Assembly (NCBI GenBank): GCA_037893245.1
Contig: JBAIAA010000008.1
Location: 2,398,001-2,462,000 of the forward strand
Direction of reading: 5' to 3'
DNA length: 64,000 nt
Source of the DNA: Crossaster papposus
Lineage: Eukaryota; Echinodermata; Asteroidea; Velatida; Solasteridae
The position numbers were made by a program, and so were the translations under genes. The notes beneath the pieces are model-generated. The model did no database searches, was not told the DNA's origin, and saw only the letters and a program-made list of their open reading frames with translations. This document shows, one piece after another, positions 20,315 to 29,665 of the stretch (position 1 is the first letter of the stretch; the number at the start of each line of letters is the position of its first letter).

Positions 20315-20935
20315 ATGCATAGATTTAAAGGCCTTTACGGTATTACTGACAGTCAGTTGCAATCTGATGATCAAACCCTCCTGAGTACGGTAGAAGCGGC
20401 ATTGATTGGCGGGATGAAGGTGCTTCAATACCGTGATAAAAGTGATCATACGGCCCAGAGGTTGAGGCAGGCGGGCAGCTTGAAAGCCCTTTGTCACCAG
20501 TATCAGGCACTGCTTCTTATTAACGATGATGTTCAGTTGGCCGTTGATGTAGAAGCCGATGGTGTTCATTTAGGGCAGCAGGACACCTCGATTGCAGAGG
20601 CTCGGGAGCGGCTGGGCCGCTACGGCATTATCGGTATCAGTGCAGAAAATTCGTTGGCACAAGCGCAGTCAGCCATTGAGCAGGGTGCAGACTATGTTGC
20701 CTTTGGCCGTTTTTTTCCGTCGAATACCAAGCCTGATGCCAAGCCGGCTGAGTTATCCCTTTTAAAAGAGGCCGGTCAACGCTTTGATCACCCTATAGTA
20801 GCCATTGGTGGTATTACTGTGGATAATGCTCCAAAGCTGATAGCTGCGAGCGCTGACATGGTGGCGGTGGTACACAGTCTGTTTGCGGCACCGGATATTC
20901 AATACCGTGCCCGTGAGTTTAGTCAATTATTTTAG
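20315..20935 (+). CDS. thiE: Thiamine-phosphate synthase
   Basis: ThiE couples HMP-pyrophosphate with the thiazole phosphate to give thiamine phosphate. Family blocks are FKGLYGITD at the start, VLQYRDKS (pyrophosphate-binding Gln/Arg), LLINDDVQLAV, DGVHLGQQD, GISAENS, ADYVAFGRFFPSNTK and PIVAIGGIT. ATG 20315 (MHRFKGLYG) follows AAGG and gives 206 residues, the usual size; a longer frame from 20249 would read through the transposon edge. IS DNA ends only about 45 bases upstream, so the native promoter is probably lost or replaced. hemL follows 20 bases later. Confidence 0.95.
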   Translation: MHRFKGLYGITDSQLQSDDQTLLSTVEAALIGGMKVLQYRDKSDHTAQRLRQAGSLKALCHQYQALLLINDDVQLAVDVEADGVHLGQQDTSIAEARERLGRYGIIGISAENSLAQAQSAIEQGADYVAFGRFFPSNTKPDAKPAELSLLKEAGQRFDHPIVAIGGITVDNAPKLIAASADMVAVVHSLFAAPDIQYRAREFSQLF

Positions 20936-20955
20936 GCCTATGACGAGGAAGTACT

Positions 20956-22239
20956 ATGTCCCGTTCTGTCGAGCTATTTGCGCAAGCACAGAAAGTGATT
21001 CCTGGGGGTGTGAATTCACCTGTTCGTGCCTTTCGGGGGGTAGGTGGACAGCCGGTATTTTTCAAAAATGCACATGGTGCCTGGTTGGTCGATGAAGATG
21101 ATCACAAGCTGATTGATTATGTCGGCTCCTGGGGGCCGATGATTTTGGGGCATAACCACCCCGATGTTGTGGAAGCTGTGCGCGCTCAGGCGCTGAAAGG
21201 GTTGAGTTTTGGTGCCCCCACGCAGCGTGAAACCGAGTTGGCCTGTTTGGTGAGAGATATCGTGCCATCCATGGAACTGTTACGCATGGTGAATTCGGGC
21301 ACAGAGGCCACTATGAGTGCTATACGTCTGGCCAGAGGTTATACCGGGCGTGACCATATTGTGAAGTGTGAGGGGTGTTACCACGGTCATTCTGATTCGT
21401 TACTGGTTAAGGCGGGTTCCGGGGCATTGACGCTGGGCGTGCCTAGTTCTCCGGGGGTGCCGGATGCGCTGGCAGAGCATACGATAACGCTGACGTACAA
21501 TAATCTTGAAAGTGTGGAAACTATTTTTAGGGATATGGGGTCTAAGGTAGCCTGTATCATCGTTGAGCCAGTGGCAGGGAATATGAACTGTATTCCACCG
21601 ACGTCTGGTTTTCTCGAAGGCTTGCGTCGTATTTGTGATCAATACGGCACAATGCTGATATTTGATGAAGTCATGACCGGGTTCCGGGTAGCCTTAGGCG
21701 GGGCTCAGCAGTATTACGGTGTTACGCCGGATCTGACAACGCTGGGGAAAATCATCGGTGGTGGTTTACCGGTGGGCGCTTTTGGTGGTCGAAAAGCCAT
21801 TATGGAGCATCTGGCCCCGTTAGGTCCTGTGTATCAGGCAGGCACATTGTCAGGTAATCCACTGGCTATGGTCGCCGGGCTGGCAACACTCAAGAACCTG
21901 TTAGCGCCCGGCTTTCACGATGCACTGGCAGAGAAAGTCAGAACATTGCTGGCAGGGGTGCAGGACAAAGCAGATAAGGCAGGTATTCCCTTCATCACCT
22001 CTCAGGTCGGCGGGATGTTTGGTTTATTCTTTACCGAACAACAACAGGTCGAGCGGTTTGATCAGGTAATGGCGTGTGATACCGAACGCTACGGTCACTT
22101 CTTTCAGGCGATGCTAAAAGAAGGTGTTTATCTGGCACCTTCAGCATTTGAGGCAGGGTTTATGTCTATTGCCCATGGTGACTGTGAAATTGAAACAACC
22201 ATTAATGCAGCGGAAAGGGCATTTGCCTCATTACGGTGA
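20956..22239 (+). CDS. hemL: Glutamate-1-semialdehyde 2,1-aminomutase
   Basis: This PLP enzyme converts glutamate-1-semialdehyde to 5-aminolevulinate in the C5 route to heme. It opens with [23 protein letters not shown] and has [20 protein letters not shown] and YHGHSD. The PLP-binding lysine is in [17 protein letters not shown], and EPVAGNMN and FDEVMTGFR are also present. At 427 residues it is full length. It follows thiE closely and is probably co-transcribed with it. Confidence 0.97.
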   Translation: MSRSVELFAQAQKVIPGGVNSPVRAFRGVGGQPVFFKNAHGAWLVDEDDHKLIDYVGSWGPMILGHNHPDVVEAVRAQALKGLSFGAPTQRETELACLVRDIVPSMELLRMVNSGTEATMSAIRLARGYTGRDHIVKCEGCYHGHSDSLLVKAGSGALTLGVPSSPGVPDALAEHTITLTYNNLESVETIFRDMGSKVACIIVEPVAGNMNCIPPTSGFLEGLRRICDQYGTMLIFDEVMTGFRVALGGAQQYYGVTPDLTTLGKIIGGGLPVGAFGGRKAIMEHLAPLGPVYQAGTLSGNPLAMVAGLATLKNLLAPGFHDALAEKVRTLLAGVQDKADKAGIPFITSQVGGMFGLFFTEQQQVERFDQVMACDTERYGHFFQAMLKEGVYLAPSAFEAGFMSIAHGDCEIETTINAAERAFASLR

Positions 22240-22251
22240 AAATAAGAGTCA

Positions 22252-22884
22252 ATGATAAGTTCTTTAGCAATTTCTGATGCGATGCTGGCCTTTGCCAGTA
22301 TCTTTTCCGTCTTTTTGATGGCGCAGCAAAGAATACTGGCGCAGGTGCATCGACTGTCTGGCAGTATGGCCATGTTGGGCTTTTTACTGATGGCGGTGGC
22401 AGCCACTCTGGGGTGTTTGCGTTATGCGTTTTTAAGTGACTGGGCTGATGCGCATGATCTGGTGACGAATATTGCCACCTATCTATCGCCACCGCTGCTG
22501 GGGGTTGCTCTGTGTCTGGGGTTGTCTGCAAAAGCATGGAGTAAAATGGCTTGGGGAAGTTTGGTAGGTGTTGTCTGTTTATTGTATGAGATTGCGCGCT
22601 GGTACGGGGTGGAAGGCTTATACCGTGATAGTCAGTTAGCGGTGGCATTAACAGTAACACTGTATTGTCTACTTAAATCCCAAATGGATATTGGCCCAAG
22701 GCTGATGATCGTCACGGCCATGGTCAGTTATTTTATGGGTGGGCTGATTATTGGTAATCAGGGGATGCTGTTAGGCTATCTTCGACTGGATTTATTCCGG
22801 TATTTTATCGGACTGGGCAATTTGCTGTTGAGTAGCGGGATGTATCTGGCGTGGCGGGTGTCTTATCCGCAGCTGGAGAGATAA
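22252..22884 (+). CDS. Multi-pass membrane protein of unknown function
   Basis: The 210-residue product has about six hydrophobic segments (for example AMLAFASIFSVFLMA, MAMLGFLLMAVAATLG, YLSPPLLGVALCLGLS, LVGVVCLLYEIARW, LMIVTAMVSYFMGGLII) and ends with the charged SYPQLER. I recognise no family. It begins 13 bases after hemL and probably belongs to the same transcript, which ends at the hairpin just downstream. Confidence 0.75.
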   Translation: MISSLAISDAMLAFASIFSVFLMAQQRILAQVHRLSGSMAMLGFLLMAVAATLGCLRYAFLSDWADAHDLVTNIATYLSPPLLGVALCLGLSAKAWSKMAWGSLVGVVCLLYEIARWYGVEGLYRDSQLAVALTVTLYCLLKSQMDIGPRLMIVTAMVSYFMGGLIIGNQGMLLGYLRLDLFRYFIGLGNLLLSSGMYLAWRVSYPQLER

Positions 22885-22891
22885 TTAAAAG

Positions 22892-22914
22892 GAACCCATG
22901 CTTTGCATGGGTTC
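22892..22914 (+). terminator. Hairpin after the thiE-hemL-membrane protein genes
   Basis: GAACCCATGC and GCATGGGTTC pair perfectly over ten bases around a TTT loop, eight bases after the membrane-protein stop. The tail TAAATATG is only weakly T-rich. It may also serve the convergent lipase remnant. Confidence 0.65.
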
Positions 22915-22928
22915 TAAATATGTGGAAG

Positions 22929-23573
22929 TTACATTTCGTTGATGATGGTTTCCTTAAGCTTGTGTGCAATGACAGAGTGAACCTGAGAAGTTGGATGCAC
23001 GGCGTCTTCAAAGAACCGGTTTTTAGGTGGGTTGGCCAACTGAATTGGTTCACCGCTGGGGTCAACACCCACTTCAGGGTTACAGGTCAATGCAGATAGA
23101 CTTGTTCCTGCTGCTAGTGCCTGAAGATCAATTGTACCTGTTGGGCTCAGCGCGAATGGGAACTCTTTATATTGATCGCCTAGTCAGAGAGGCTGACAGG
23201 CTTGTTTTGTAAAGTTTTCTATATCGAAGTGGAATGTTTTTCCATCTGTTGTATAAAAGCCATCATTTGCTACTATTGATTCCATTTCACGATCAATGGT
23301 CATGATCTGGAAGTTTGAACCATTCAACGCCTCGAAAACATCACCATTGAGCAAAGTATGAAACCCTTTTGTCGCTTCATTCAGTACACCTTTAATGTCC
23401 TGAAAGTCAAAGTTACTGGCATAGGTACCATTTGGCTTTTGATAATCATGAACTAACTGATCAGACATGGGAGTCATATCAAGTCTGGGCATGTTGATAA
23501 CGATGAAGTTATTAGCGCCAGGGCTACGTAGTTGTGAAATATCGGAAGCTATGCTTTTGATCGCAGCATTAAC
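22929..23573 (-). pseudogene. GDSL/SGNH-type lipase or esterase, N-terminus lost and one in-frame TGA
   Basis: On the minus strand the frame enters at the IS edge (23573) with the SGNH block-V-like GANNFIVINMPRLDMTP. It meets TGA at 23184-23186, then continues in the same frame (KEFPFALSPTG, CNPEVGVDPSGEP) to the catalytic Asp/His block FFEDAVHPTSQVH and a stop at 22929. The N-terminal part with the GDS nucleophile is missing, removed at the unclassified IS. Such enzymes are secreted or surface esterases; the substrate is unknown. Both the truncation and the nonsense codon make it inactive. Confidence 0.78.
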
Positions 23574-23740
23574 GGCATGGTTCAAATCAAGTGAACACTG
23601 TCATGTCTATGGAGGCCATCAGTACAGCACATTTTCAGCAGGTTGATTATAATGCCAGGTTACTCAGCCTATCCTGTTATTTTGATCAACTTTAGAACCT
23701 GTACATGCAAAGACGTTTATCCCCTGAATGCAAGAAATCT
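23574..23740 (+). mobile_element. Left-end fragment of the unclassified IS (N2)
   Basis: The first 167 bases of the element (GGCATGGTTCAAATCAAGTG to GCAAGAAATCT) stand directly before the complete copy N3, in the same orientation. No matching right part is found beyond N3, so this is a truncated tandem neighbour and not a nested insertion. Confidence 0.85.
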
Positions 23741-25416
23741 GGCATGGTTCAAATCAAGTGAACACTTTCATGTCTATGGAGGCCATCAGTACAGCACATT
23801 TTCAGCAGGTTGATTATAATGCCAGGTTACTCAGCCTATCCTGTTATTTTGATCAACTTTAGAGCCTGTACATGCAAAGACGTTTATCTCCTGAATGCAA
23901 GAAATCTATTGGCCTACAGGCTATTTTCGAAAATAACATATCTCATATTGCCAGGCTGCATCAGGTGTGCAGAAACACTGTCTACACGCAAAAACAACTC
24001 ACTCAATCGGCAGTCAATGAAGCCTTCATGGATCAAGATCCAGATGATCAGACTCTATTCCATCTACCGGTCACCAAAGCCTTCCTTCACCAGGTGGTAC
24101 TGGGAATCTTATTGATCTGCAAGGGAAGTTATCGCAGTGCGCAGATGTTCCTACATGACCTGTTTGACACGGATATGTGTATCGGAACCATTTTCAACAT
24201 CCACAACCATGCTTGTCATAAAGCGTCTGAGATTAACGCCTCCTACGATCTTGGCTCAATCAGACAGAGCGCCTCTGATGAAATATATCACCGTAATAAG
24301 CCTCATTTAGCAGTCGTTGATATCGAAAGCCGTTACTGTGCGAGCCTTACACGAGAAGATAGCCGTGACGCAGAAACCTGGGCTATTCACCTCCTGGAGC
24401 TTACAGAGCAAGGCTTTCATCCCAAGGTTAATATCAGCGATCAAGCGCTCGGGATGAGCAATGCATTCAAAGAGATACTGCCAGACACTGAGCATCGTTT
24501 TGACCACTTCCACCTGATCAAAGCAGGGAAGGAACTGGTCAGGTACCTAAAAAACAAAAGAGAATCAGCAATAACGGCCCATATTAAGCTGCTTGAAAAA
24601 ATGGAACGAGCAAAGAAAAAAAGTAAGGGGCACACTCTTTCAACGAAGCTCGCCCTGGTCAATAGAAATACGACACAGGCAGAGGCTATCTATCGTCATG
24701 TTTCCACACTGAATGCCTGGCTCCAGCATGATATTTTACAGCTGCCAGGGCACAACCCTGTTGATAGAGAAAAGCTCTTTGATTTCGTACTGGAGGAGCT
24801 GTCTGCAGTGGCTGACACCTCTCCACGTATCATGGCCTTTGTGATATCCCTGACTCACCAAAAGGACAACCTATTGGCCGCCAGTCATGTGTTGAATAGA
24901 GAGTTCCAACAGATTGCAGCCCGCTACGCTATTGCTGCGCAAGACGTCTGGGATATATGCTATGTGACCCGATACGATATACAAGCACCGAGCTACCACA
25001 AAAAAGCCGACGTATTGGCATCACGGATGGGGCCGATCTTCGAGCCCATCGAAGATGAGGTGCTGAAGGTAATCGCCGAAACCCCTCGGTGCAGCTCAAT
25101 GGTAGAGAATTTCAACAGCAGACTCAGGCCCTATCTGGACTCCCGTAAACAAATTACCTCTGAGAGCCTCAATCTAATCAGGTTCTATCTGAATCATCAC
25201 GTGTTTCTCCGGAGTAAGCATGCTTACATGCAAGGAAAAACACCAGCCGAGGTGATGACCGGCAATCCTCATCCCAATTGGCTGGAAATACTGGGGTTCC
25301 AGCGCTTCAGAAAAGCTGCATAAACTAACTCTCTTGTTGAGTCATTTCTATACCAGTCTCTGGTAGGGTTATGTTTGTTTGGTGTTCACTAAAAACAGCT
25401 GTTTTTGAACCATGCC
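23741..25416 (+). mobile_element. Unclassified insertion sequence N3, complete (1676 bp)
   Basis: Complete copy with ends GGCATGGTTCAAA and TTTGAACCATGCC and one long transposase gene. No target duplication is visible (left AAATCT, right CGAATG). It lies between a lipase remnant and an oxidase remnant, both cut at its borders, which implies a deletion beside the element. Confidence 0.85.
23872..25323 (+). CDS. Transposase of unclassified IS (N3), full length
   Basis: The 483-residue protein is a DDE-type transposase by context and motif order. An N-terminal HTH-like stretch (ISHIARLHQVCRNTVYTQKQ) is followed by VVDIESRY (possible first Asp), KVNISDQALGMSNAF, HRFDHFHLIKAGKEL (possible second Asp) and SSMVENFNSRLRPYLDSRK (possible Glu). 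The middle has a Lys-rich segment (MERAKKKSKG). I cannot place it in a named IS family with confidence; ISNCY or an ISL3-like group are candidates. Four copies or fragments in this window show it is mobile. Confidence 0.8.
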   Translation: MQRRLSPECKKSIGLQAIFENNISHIARLHQVCRNTVYTQKQLTQSAVNEAFMDQDPDDQTLFHLPVTKAFLHQVVLGILLICKGSYRSAQMFLHDLFDTDMCIGTIFNIHNHACHKASEINASYDLGSIRQSASDEIYHRNKPHLAVVDIESRYCASLTREDSRDAETWAIHLLELTEQGFHPKVNISDQALGMSNAFKEILPDTEHRFDHFHLIKAGKELVRYLKNKRESAITAHIKLLEKMERAKKKSKGHTLSTKLALVNRNTTQAEAIYRHVSTLNAWLQHDILQLPGHNPVDREKLFDFVLEELSAVADTSPRIMAFVISLTHQKDNLLAASHVLNREFQQIAARYAIAAQDVWDICYVTRYDIQAPSYHKKADVLASRMGPIFEPIEDEVLKVIAETPRCSSMVENFNSRLRPYLDSRKQITSESLNLIRFYLNHHVFLRSKHAYMQGKTPAEVMTGNPHPNWLEILGFQRFRKAA

Positions 25417-25764
25417 CGAATGACTCGCATGTTTGTCGCCTTCGAAGGGAATCCGCTGATTTTGCGTCTCTACGGCCATGCAAACGTGGTTCACCGTACC
25501 GACAAAGCATGGGATAAACTATTGGCGCTGTTTAACCCTCTGCCGGGCACCCGGCAACTTTTTGATGTGACCATTGATCTCGTGCAAACATCCTGTGGTA
25601 TGTCTGTCCCTTACTTCGACTACGTAGAAGACAGGGAACTGTTGAATCGCTGGGCCGGTAAAAAAGGATCAGAAGGGATTGAAAGCTACTGGAAAGAAAA
25701 GAATCAAAGGAGTCTGGATGGCAAGCCAACACATATCATGCGCAAAAATGGTATTGAGCAATAG
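25417..25764 (+). pseudogene. Pyridoxamine 5'-phosphate oxidase-like FMN protein, N-terminus lost
   Basis: The remaining 115 residues match the C-terminal part of a PNPOx-like split-barrel family: FVAFEGNPLILRLYG, QLFDVTIDLVQTSCGMSVP and a SYWKEKNQRSLDGKPTH end. Roughly the first 75 residues, including the start, were replaced by the IS N3 right end; the frame's ATG at 25405 lies in the IS. These proteins bind FMN and act on varied substrates. It is followed after 5 bases by the DUF523 gene, so the two were probably one operon. Confidence 0.75.
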
Positions 25765-25769
25765 AAACA

Positions 25770-26291
25770 ATGATTGAAAAAATTTTTGTGAGTGCCTGTT
25801 TGCTGGGCAAACCTGTCCGCTATAACGGACAAGATGTACCAACCGACTCCGCAATACTGCAACAATGGCAAAACGAAGGACGTATTATATCGCTGTGCCC
25901 TGAAGTGGCCGCAGGGTTACCGATACCAAGCCCACCGGCTGAGATCCAGCAAGGCAACGGGTTCGCTGTCTTAAAAGAGCAGGCTCATGTTATTACAACA
26001 TGCGGCTTAACGCTGACAGAGTCTTTCATTGAAGGGGCCGAGTTGGCACTATCACTTTGTCAACAATACAATATTCGAGTGGCCGTACTGACAGAATTCA
26101 GCCCATCCTGTGGTAGCCAAATGATTTACAACGGGCAGTTCTCAGGCGAGAAAATACACGGTTCAGGCGTCACAGCAGCACTGCTAAAACAACACAATAT
26201 TCACATATACAGCCAACACCAATTGGCGCAAGCTGAACGCTATTTAAGCGAATCACTCACCCATGAGTCAGCAAACCTTTGTTGGATGTAG
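25770..26291 (+). CDS. DUF523 family protein (YbbK-like)
   Basis: The 173-residue protein has the family pattern KIFVSACLLGKPVRYNG, ISLCPEVAAGLPIPSPPAEI, VAVLTEFSPSCGSQMIYNGQFSG and GSGVTAALLKQ. Conserved cysteines in SACLLG, LCPE and SPSCG suggest metal or cluster binding. The function is not established. ATG 25770 follows closely on the upstream remnant. Confidence 0.92.
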   Translation: MIEKIFVSACLLGKPVRYNGQDVPTDSAILQQWQNEGRIISLCPEVAAGLPIPSPPAEIQQGNGFAVLKEQAHVITTCGLTLTESFIEGAELALSLCQQYNIRVAVLTEFSPSCGSQMIYNGQFSGEKIHGSGVTAALLKQHNIHIYSQHQLAQAERYLSESLTHESANLCWM

Positions 26292-26350
26292 AGTGATTGA
26301 TGTCACGCCCAAACCCTGTATAACGTACAGGCTCTATAAAGGGCCCGTGC

Positions 26351-26833
26351 TTAATCCCTAAAGTTTGTATACTGCAGGGGCATCTCCAACTCAGCCTCTT
26401 TCAACAGAGCAATAGCCGCTTGTAAATCATCTCTTTTCTTACCGGTAATTCGAACCTGCTCACCCTGAATCGCCGGCTGCACTTTCAGCTTGGCATCTTT
26501 AATCATTTTGGTGATTTTTTTTGCCTGTTCTTTATCCAGCCCCTGACGCACAATAACTTCTTGCTTGATCTGTTTACCTGAGGGGTAAAAATCTTTGACC
26601 TCCAGACACTTCACATCAATATTGCGCTTTACCATCTTGATTTTTAACATTTCCAGCATCTGGTTAAGCTGAAAATCCGCATCTGCTGTCATCGTAATGT
26701 CAGTCTCTTTCTTGCTAAAACTGGCATCGACCCCTCTAAAGTCATAACGCGTGGTAATTTCCTTATTGGCCTGATCAACAGCATTAGTGAGTTCATGAAG
26801 GTCTATCTCAGACACAACATCAAAAGATGGCAT
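26351..26833 (-). CDS. yajQ: YajQ family cyclic di-GMP / nucleotide-binding protein
   Basis: The 160 residues have the typical start [26 protein letters not shown], the middle [15 protein letters not shown] and the end LQYTNFRD. Two ferredoxin-like domains form the fold in relatives. Some YajQ proteins bind cyclic di-GMP and affect transcription and virulence; whether this one does is unknown. It has its own upstream region and converges on the DUF523 gene. Confidence 0.95.
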   Translation of the reverse strand: MPSFDVVSEIDLHELTNAVDQANKEITTRYDFRGVDASFSKKETDITMTADADFQLNQMLEMLKIKMVKRNIDVKCLEVKDFYPSGKQIKQEVIVRQGLDKEQAKKITKMIKDAKLKVQPAIQGEQVRITGKKRDDLQAAIALLKEAELEMPLQYTNFRD

Positions 26834-26912
26834 GCTTTTATCTCCGTAGTGAGTGAATCCTGCATTGTATCTGATCTACCTGACCGCTTCTAATGCACAG
26901 GTAGCCTTCTCA

Positions 26913-27128
26913 CTACGTCTCCTTTTCACTTAAACGAAACCCAATGCGCAATGTCACCTGAAAGTGAGCGATCTCTCCGTCTGCAATATGCCCTCGATGA
27001 CTCACCACTTCGTACCAACCTAAATGATCATGACTTAAACTGGCGGCAGCAATGGCGTTACGAATAGCATCATCACTACTGACTGTTGAAGACCCCACGT
27101 ATTCAGCTATTTTATAAACATGACTCAT
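26913..27128 (-). CDS. Dodecin family flavin-binding protein
   Basis: About 71 residues: SHVYKIAEYVGSSTVSSDDA, LGWYEVVSHRGHI and HFQVTLRIGFRL match dodecin. Dodecins are dodecamers that store flavins or CoA; the Trp in LGWYEV stacks with flavin. The third Met (27128, MSHVYK) is the likely start, as in the family. Confidence 0.92.
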   Translation of the reverse strand: MSHVYKIAEYVGSSTVSSDDAIRNAIAAASLSHDHLGWYEVVSHRGHIADGEIAHFQVTLRIGFRLSEKET

Positions 27129-27272
27129 AAGCAAACCATCCGTAAATGACTAGGACACAGGTACTATCACGCAACCAATCGCTTCATGTCAATACTGCAT
27201 CCAATGCAAGTAGCGTAGTAAAGTATAGTCCGGAATACAGTGGTTTAACCAAACAATACGCTAGGAGCAACC

Positions 27273-28202
27273 ATGGGCAATATAGGCATTATTGGGACTG
27301 GTAGTATCGGTTGCCTTTGGGCGGCAAAGCTGAGTCAGTCCGGTCATTCCCCTACCCTGATTCTTCGTAATGAACGCTATAAACAACTTGCTAAACAATC
27401 CATAGATTTGGTATTGACCGACATAAAAGGCCACTCTCACAGCTACGAAGTGCCCGTCACTGATGCCGGTAGTATCGACAGCTCTTTTGATGGCGTCATC
27501 GTCTGCACAAAAGCACAGCAAGCAAAAGCTGCCGTAACCGCTCTGCCCAACCGAGCTTTTACAACGCACACACACCTGTTACTGCTCCAAAATGGGTTAG
27601 GAAGCCAGCACGAGATTGCTCAAGCATATCCTTCTCTAGCCGTTTGGGCTGGATCAATCACTGATGGTGCTTATCTGGAAGATGCATTCCATGTACGGCA
27701 TGCAGGGGTCGGGAAAACCTGGATTGGGCCTCTCAACCCTTTATTCAATAGCGAGACTATGTTCACCAAAATACTCAATACATTGTCTCTGGATATTCAA
27801 TTTACTCCGGACATTGTATCAAAACTGTGGGAAAAACTGGCGCTTAACTGCTGTATTAATGGGCTAACCGCCTTATATAACTGCAAAAATGGGGCATTGC
27901 TCGACAATGCTGCCCGAGAACAGCATCTCAATAAACTCATCGAAGAAACGGATCACTGCCTTACTCGCCTTGGCAGAAAGCTCCCGTTTTTTCTGAATGA
28001 TACTGTCAAGCAGGTATGCCGACAAACAGCGTCCAATATTTCATCCACCTGTCAGGATTTTCGGGCGAACAAACCCTCTGAGCTCAGCTATATTAATCAA
28101 TTTCTTATACAGGAAGCAGAGAAGCACTGTATTCCTCTGCATACCCATACGCAGCTCCTATTAACGCTCAATGAACCGCTGACACTCAGCAACCAACAAT
28201 GA
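27273..28202 (+). CDS. panE: 2-dehydropantoate 2-reductase-like protein
   Basis: The 309 residues begin with a Rossmann NADP-binding motif IGIIGTGSIGCLWAAKL. Next come the VIVCTKAQQ strand, LLLLQNGLG, AGSITDGAY, KLWEKLALNCCINGLTALYN with the catalytic-type Lys and Asn, and a C-terminal helix pair with ELSYINQFLI. Ketopantoate reductase makes pantoate for coenzyme A. Several paralogues exist in gammaproteobacteria, so the assignment to pantothenate synthesis is probable, not certain. The stop overlaps the next start in ATGA. Confidence 0.9.
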   Translation: MGNIGIIGTGSIGCLWAAKLSQSGHSPTLILRNERYKQLAKQSIDLVLTDIKGHSHSYEVPVTDAGSIDSSFDGVIVCTKAQQAKAAVTALPNRAFTTHTHLLLLQNGLGSQHEIAQAYPSLAVWAGSITDGAYLEDAFHVRHAGVGKTWIGPLNPLFNSETMFTKILNTLSLDIQFTPDIVSKLWEKLALNCCINGLTALYNCKNGALLDNAAREQHLNKLIEETDHCLTRLGRKLPFFLNDTVKQVCRQTASNISSTCQDFRANKPSELSYINQFLIQEAEKHCIPLHTHTQLLLTLNEPLTLSNQQ

Positions 28203-28563
28203 TAAAAAAGTCTATATTTTCCATTGTATTTATACTGACTCTGATATCAGTTAATCGATCAGAGGCTACCTATATAGTACAAAAGCAACCTTTGATTAGT
28301 CAGCAGATACTTGAACAAATGAGCAAGTCAGCCATTCGGAAGAAATACCCTTTTGGTATTATTGTCTCACAGAAAAACCTGCCTCCACCGTTAAAAGAAA
28401 AACTCTCTGTACTGGAAAAATCGGGGTATTGCATTAAGTGGGATCAAGCCAATAAAGAGCGGCTTCAGGAATATGCACAATATGTCACTCGTCGTCATGG
28501 GTTACACAGTTATCTCAGCAAAATACTTGATCAAAATGCTGGGTGCTCAAGTTACTTACACGA
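28199..28563 (+). pseudogene. Small secreted protein of unknown function, 3' end cut by IS903
   Basis: The start overlaps the panE stop. A signal peptide is visible (KKSIFSIVFILTLISVNRSEA). The mature part, about 100 residues long (IRKKYPFGIIVSQKNLPPP, SGYCIKWDQANKER, HSYLSKILDQNAGCSSYLH), has two cysteines and no family I know. The frame ends in the IS903 terminus at 28564, so the natural C-terminus is missing. Confidence 0.7.
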
Positions 28564-29665
28564 GGCGTTGTTGCATAAATAAAGCTCAGCCTGATCGAGC
28601 CTGTATCCAGGCCTTTTTCAGCTAGCTTTAACTGATATCGGCATCCCTAAACCGGTCATCCTGTTCAACACGCGAACGGAAACCTCTGCCTCCGTTTTTT
28701 GCTGAGGTAGTTCACGTGCTTTCATCTTTGAGCCGATAATGGTTTTATAGCGAAGCATAGCCAATTCAACCAAGGCTCTCAGGCCGTATCCGGTTAGCCC
28801 TTGCCACGCCATGCGACCTCGCTCTTTTATGAGGGCTACTGCCTCGTTTCGTGTATTGTGCTGACTACTGTCAGGCACAGCATTTTTAGGTGGTGGAATC
28901 ACGATTTTAGCAGCAGCTTGCTTCTGTTTAATTTGCTGATAAACCTTGTCGCTATCATAGGCTCCATCGGCCATGAAAACCTCAAATCCATCAACTTGAT
29001 CCAGCAGATTAGGCAAAACTGAAGTATCACCTATCTCTTTTCCGGTAAGGTCACTTGCAACGACATGATGATTTTCATCGATGGCTAAATGCAGTTTTCG
29101 CCAAGTACGTTTAGGCTTCGTACCGTGTTTTTCCTGATTCCATTCATCCTTGCCATAAACCTTCAATCCTGTGCTATCTACCAGAAAGTGAGAACCAGGC
29201 TCACAGGTATCGATGAGCGTTTGCAATGATAAATTGATGCTTCGCTTACTGAGAGTGCTGTAATCAGGGACTTTAAGCTGTAACCCCATGAGCTTAACCA
29301 GAGATCTAGCAAAACCTTCAGTCTGCCTTAGCGGTAAGCTAAAAACCTGCCTGAGCATAAGGCAGGTCTCAATCGCCAGATCCGAGTATTGTGTCGGCGC
29401 ACCTCGTTTTTGGATGGGCGCTGGCGTCCAGATAGTGATAGCTGCATCCGTAAACCAGACGGTAATATCACCTCTTTTTCGCAGTGCGTTATTATAATCA
29501 GACCAATTCGTCACTTTATAAGTCGATTTTTTGATCTTATGGCGACGAGCTTCGTTGTGTTTGTAAGGCATAGCGAGATGATGTCTGCAAAAAAAGGACA
29601 TTAGGATACGAACCTTAGCCACTTATCGTCAATCAGGGCTATCCGGTGATTTATTCAACAACGCC
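28564..29665 (-). mobile_element. IS903-type insertion sequence, copy 2 (1102 bp)
   Basis: Both terminal repeats are present (one G-to-C change in GGCGTTGTTGCATAAAT on the left). There is no target duplication: the left flank is the secreted-protein gene, and on the right the group II intron reverse-transcriptase gene starts at its ATG. This shows a deletion at the right edge. Confidence 0.88.
28618..29622 (-). CDS. IS5-family (IS903 subgroup) transposase, copy 2
   Basis: The 334-residue frame equals copy 1 except for a few substitutions (for example Asp for Tyr in WFTDAAI, Thr for Lys in LQTLID, Val for Gly in RNEAVALI). All DDE blocks (FLVDSTGLKV, MADGAYDS, GRMAW) are present. As in copy 1 the natural start is probably the internal Met 18. 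Confidence 0.9.
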   Translation of the reverse strand: MAKVRILMSFFCRHHLAMPYKHNEARRHKIKKSTYKVTNWSDYNNALRKRGDITVWFTDAAITIWTPAPIQKRGAPTQYSDLAIETCLMLRQVFSLPLRQTEGFARSLVKLMGLQLKVPDYSTLSKRSINLSLQTLIDTCEPGSHFLVDSTGLKVYGKDEWNQEKHGTKPKRTWRKLHLAIDENHHVVASDLTGKEIGDTSVLPNLLDQVDGFEVFMADGAYDSDKVYQQIKQKQAAAKIVIPPPKNAVPDSSQHNTRNEAVALIKERGRMAWQGLTGYGLRALVELAMLRYKTIIGSKMKARELPQQKTEAEVSVRVLNRMTGLGMPISVKAS

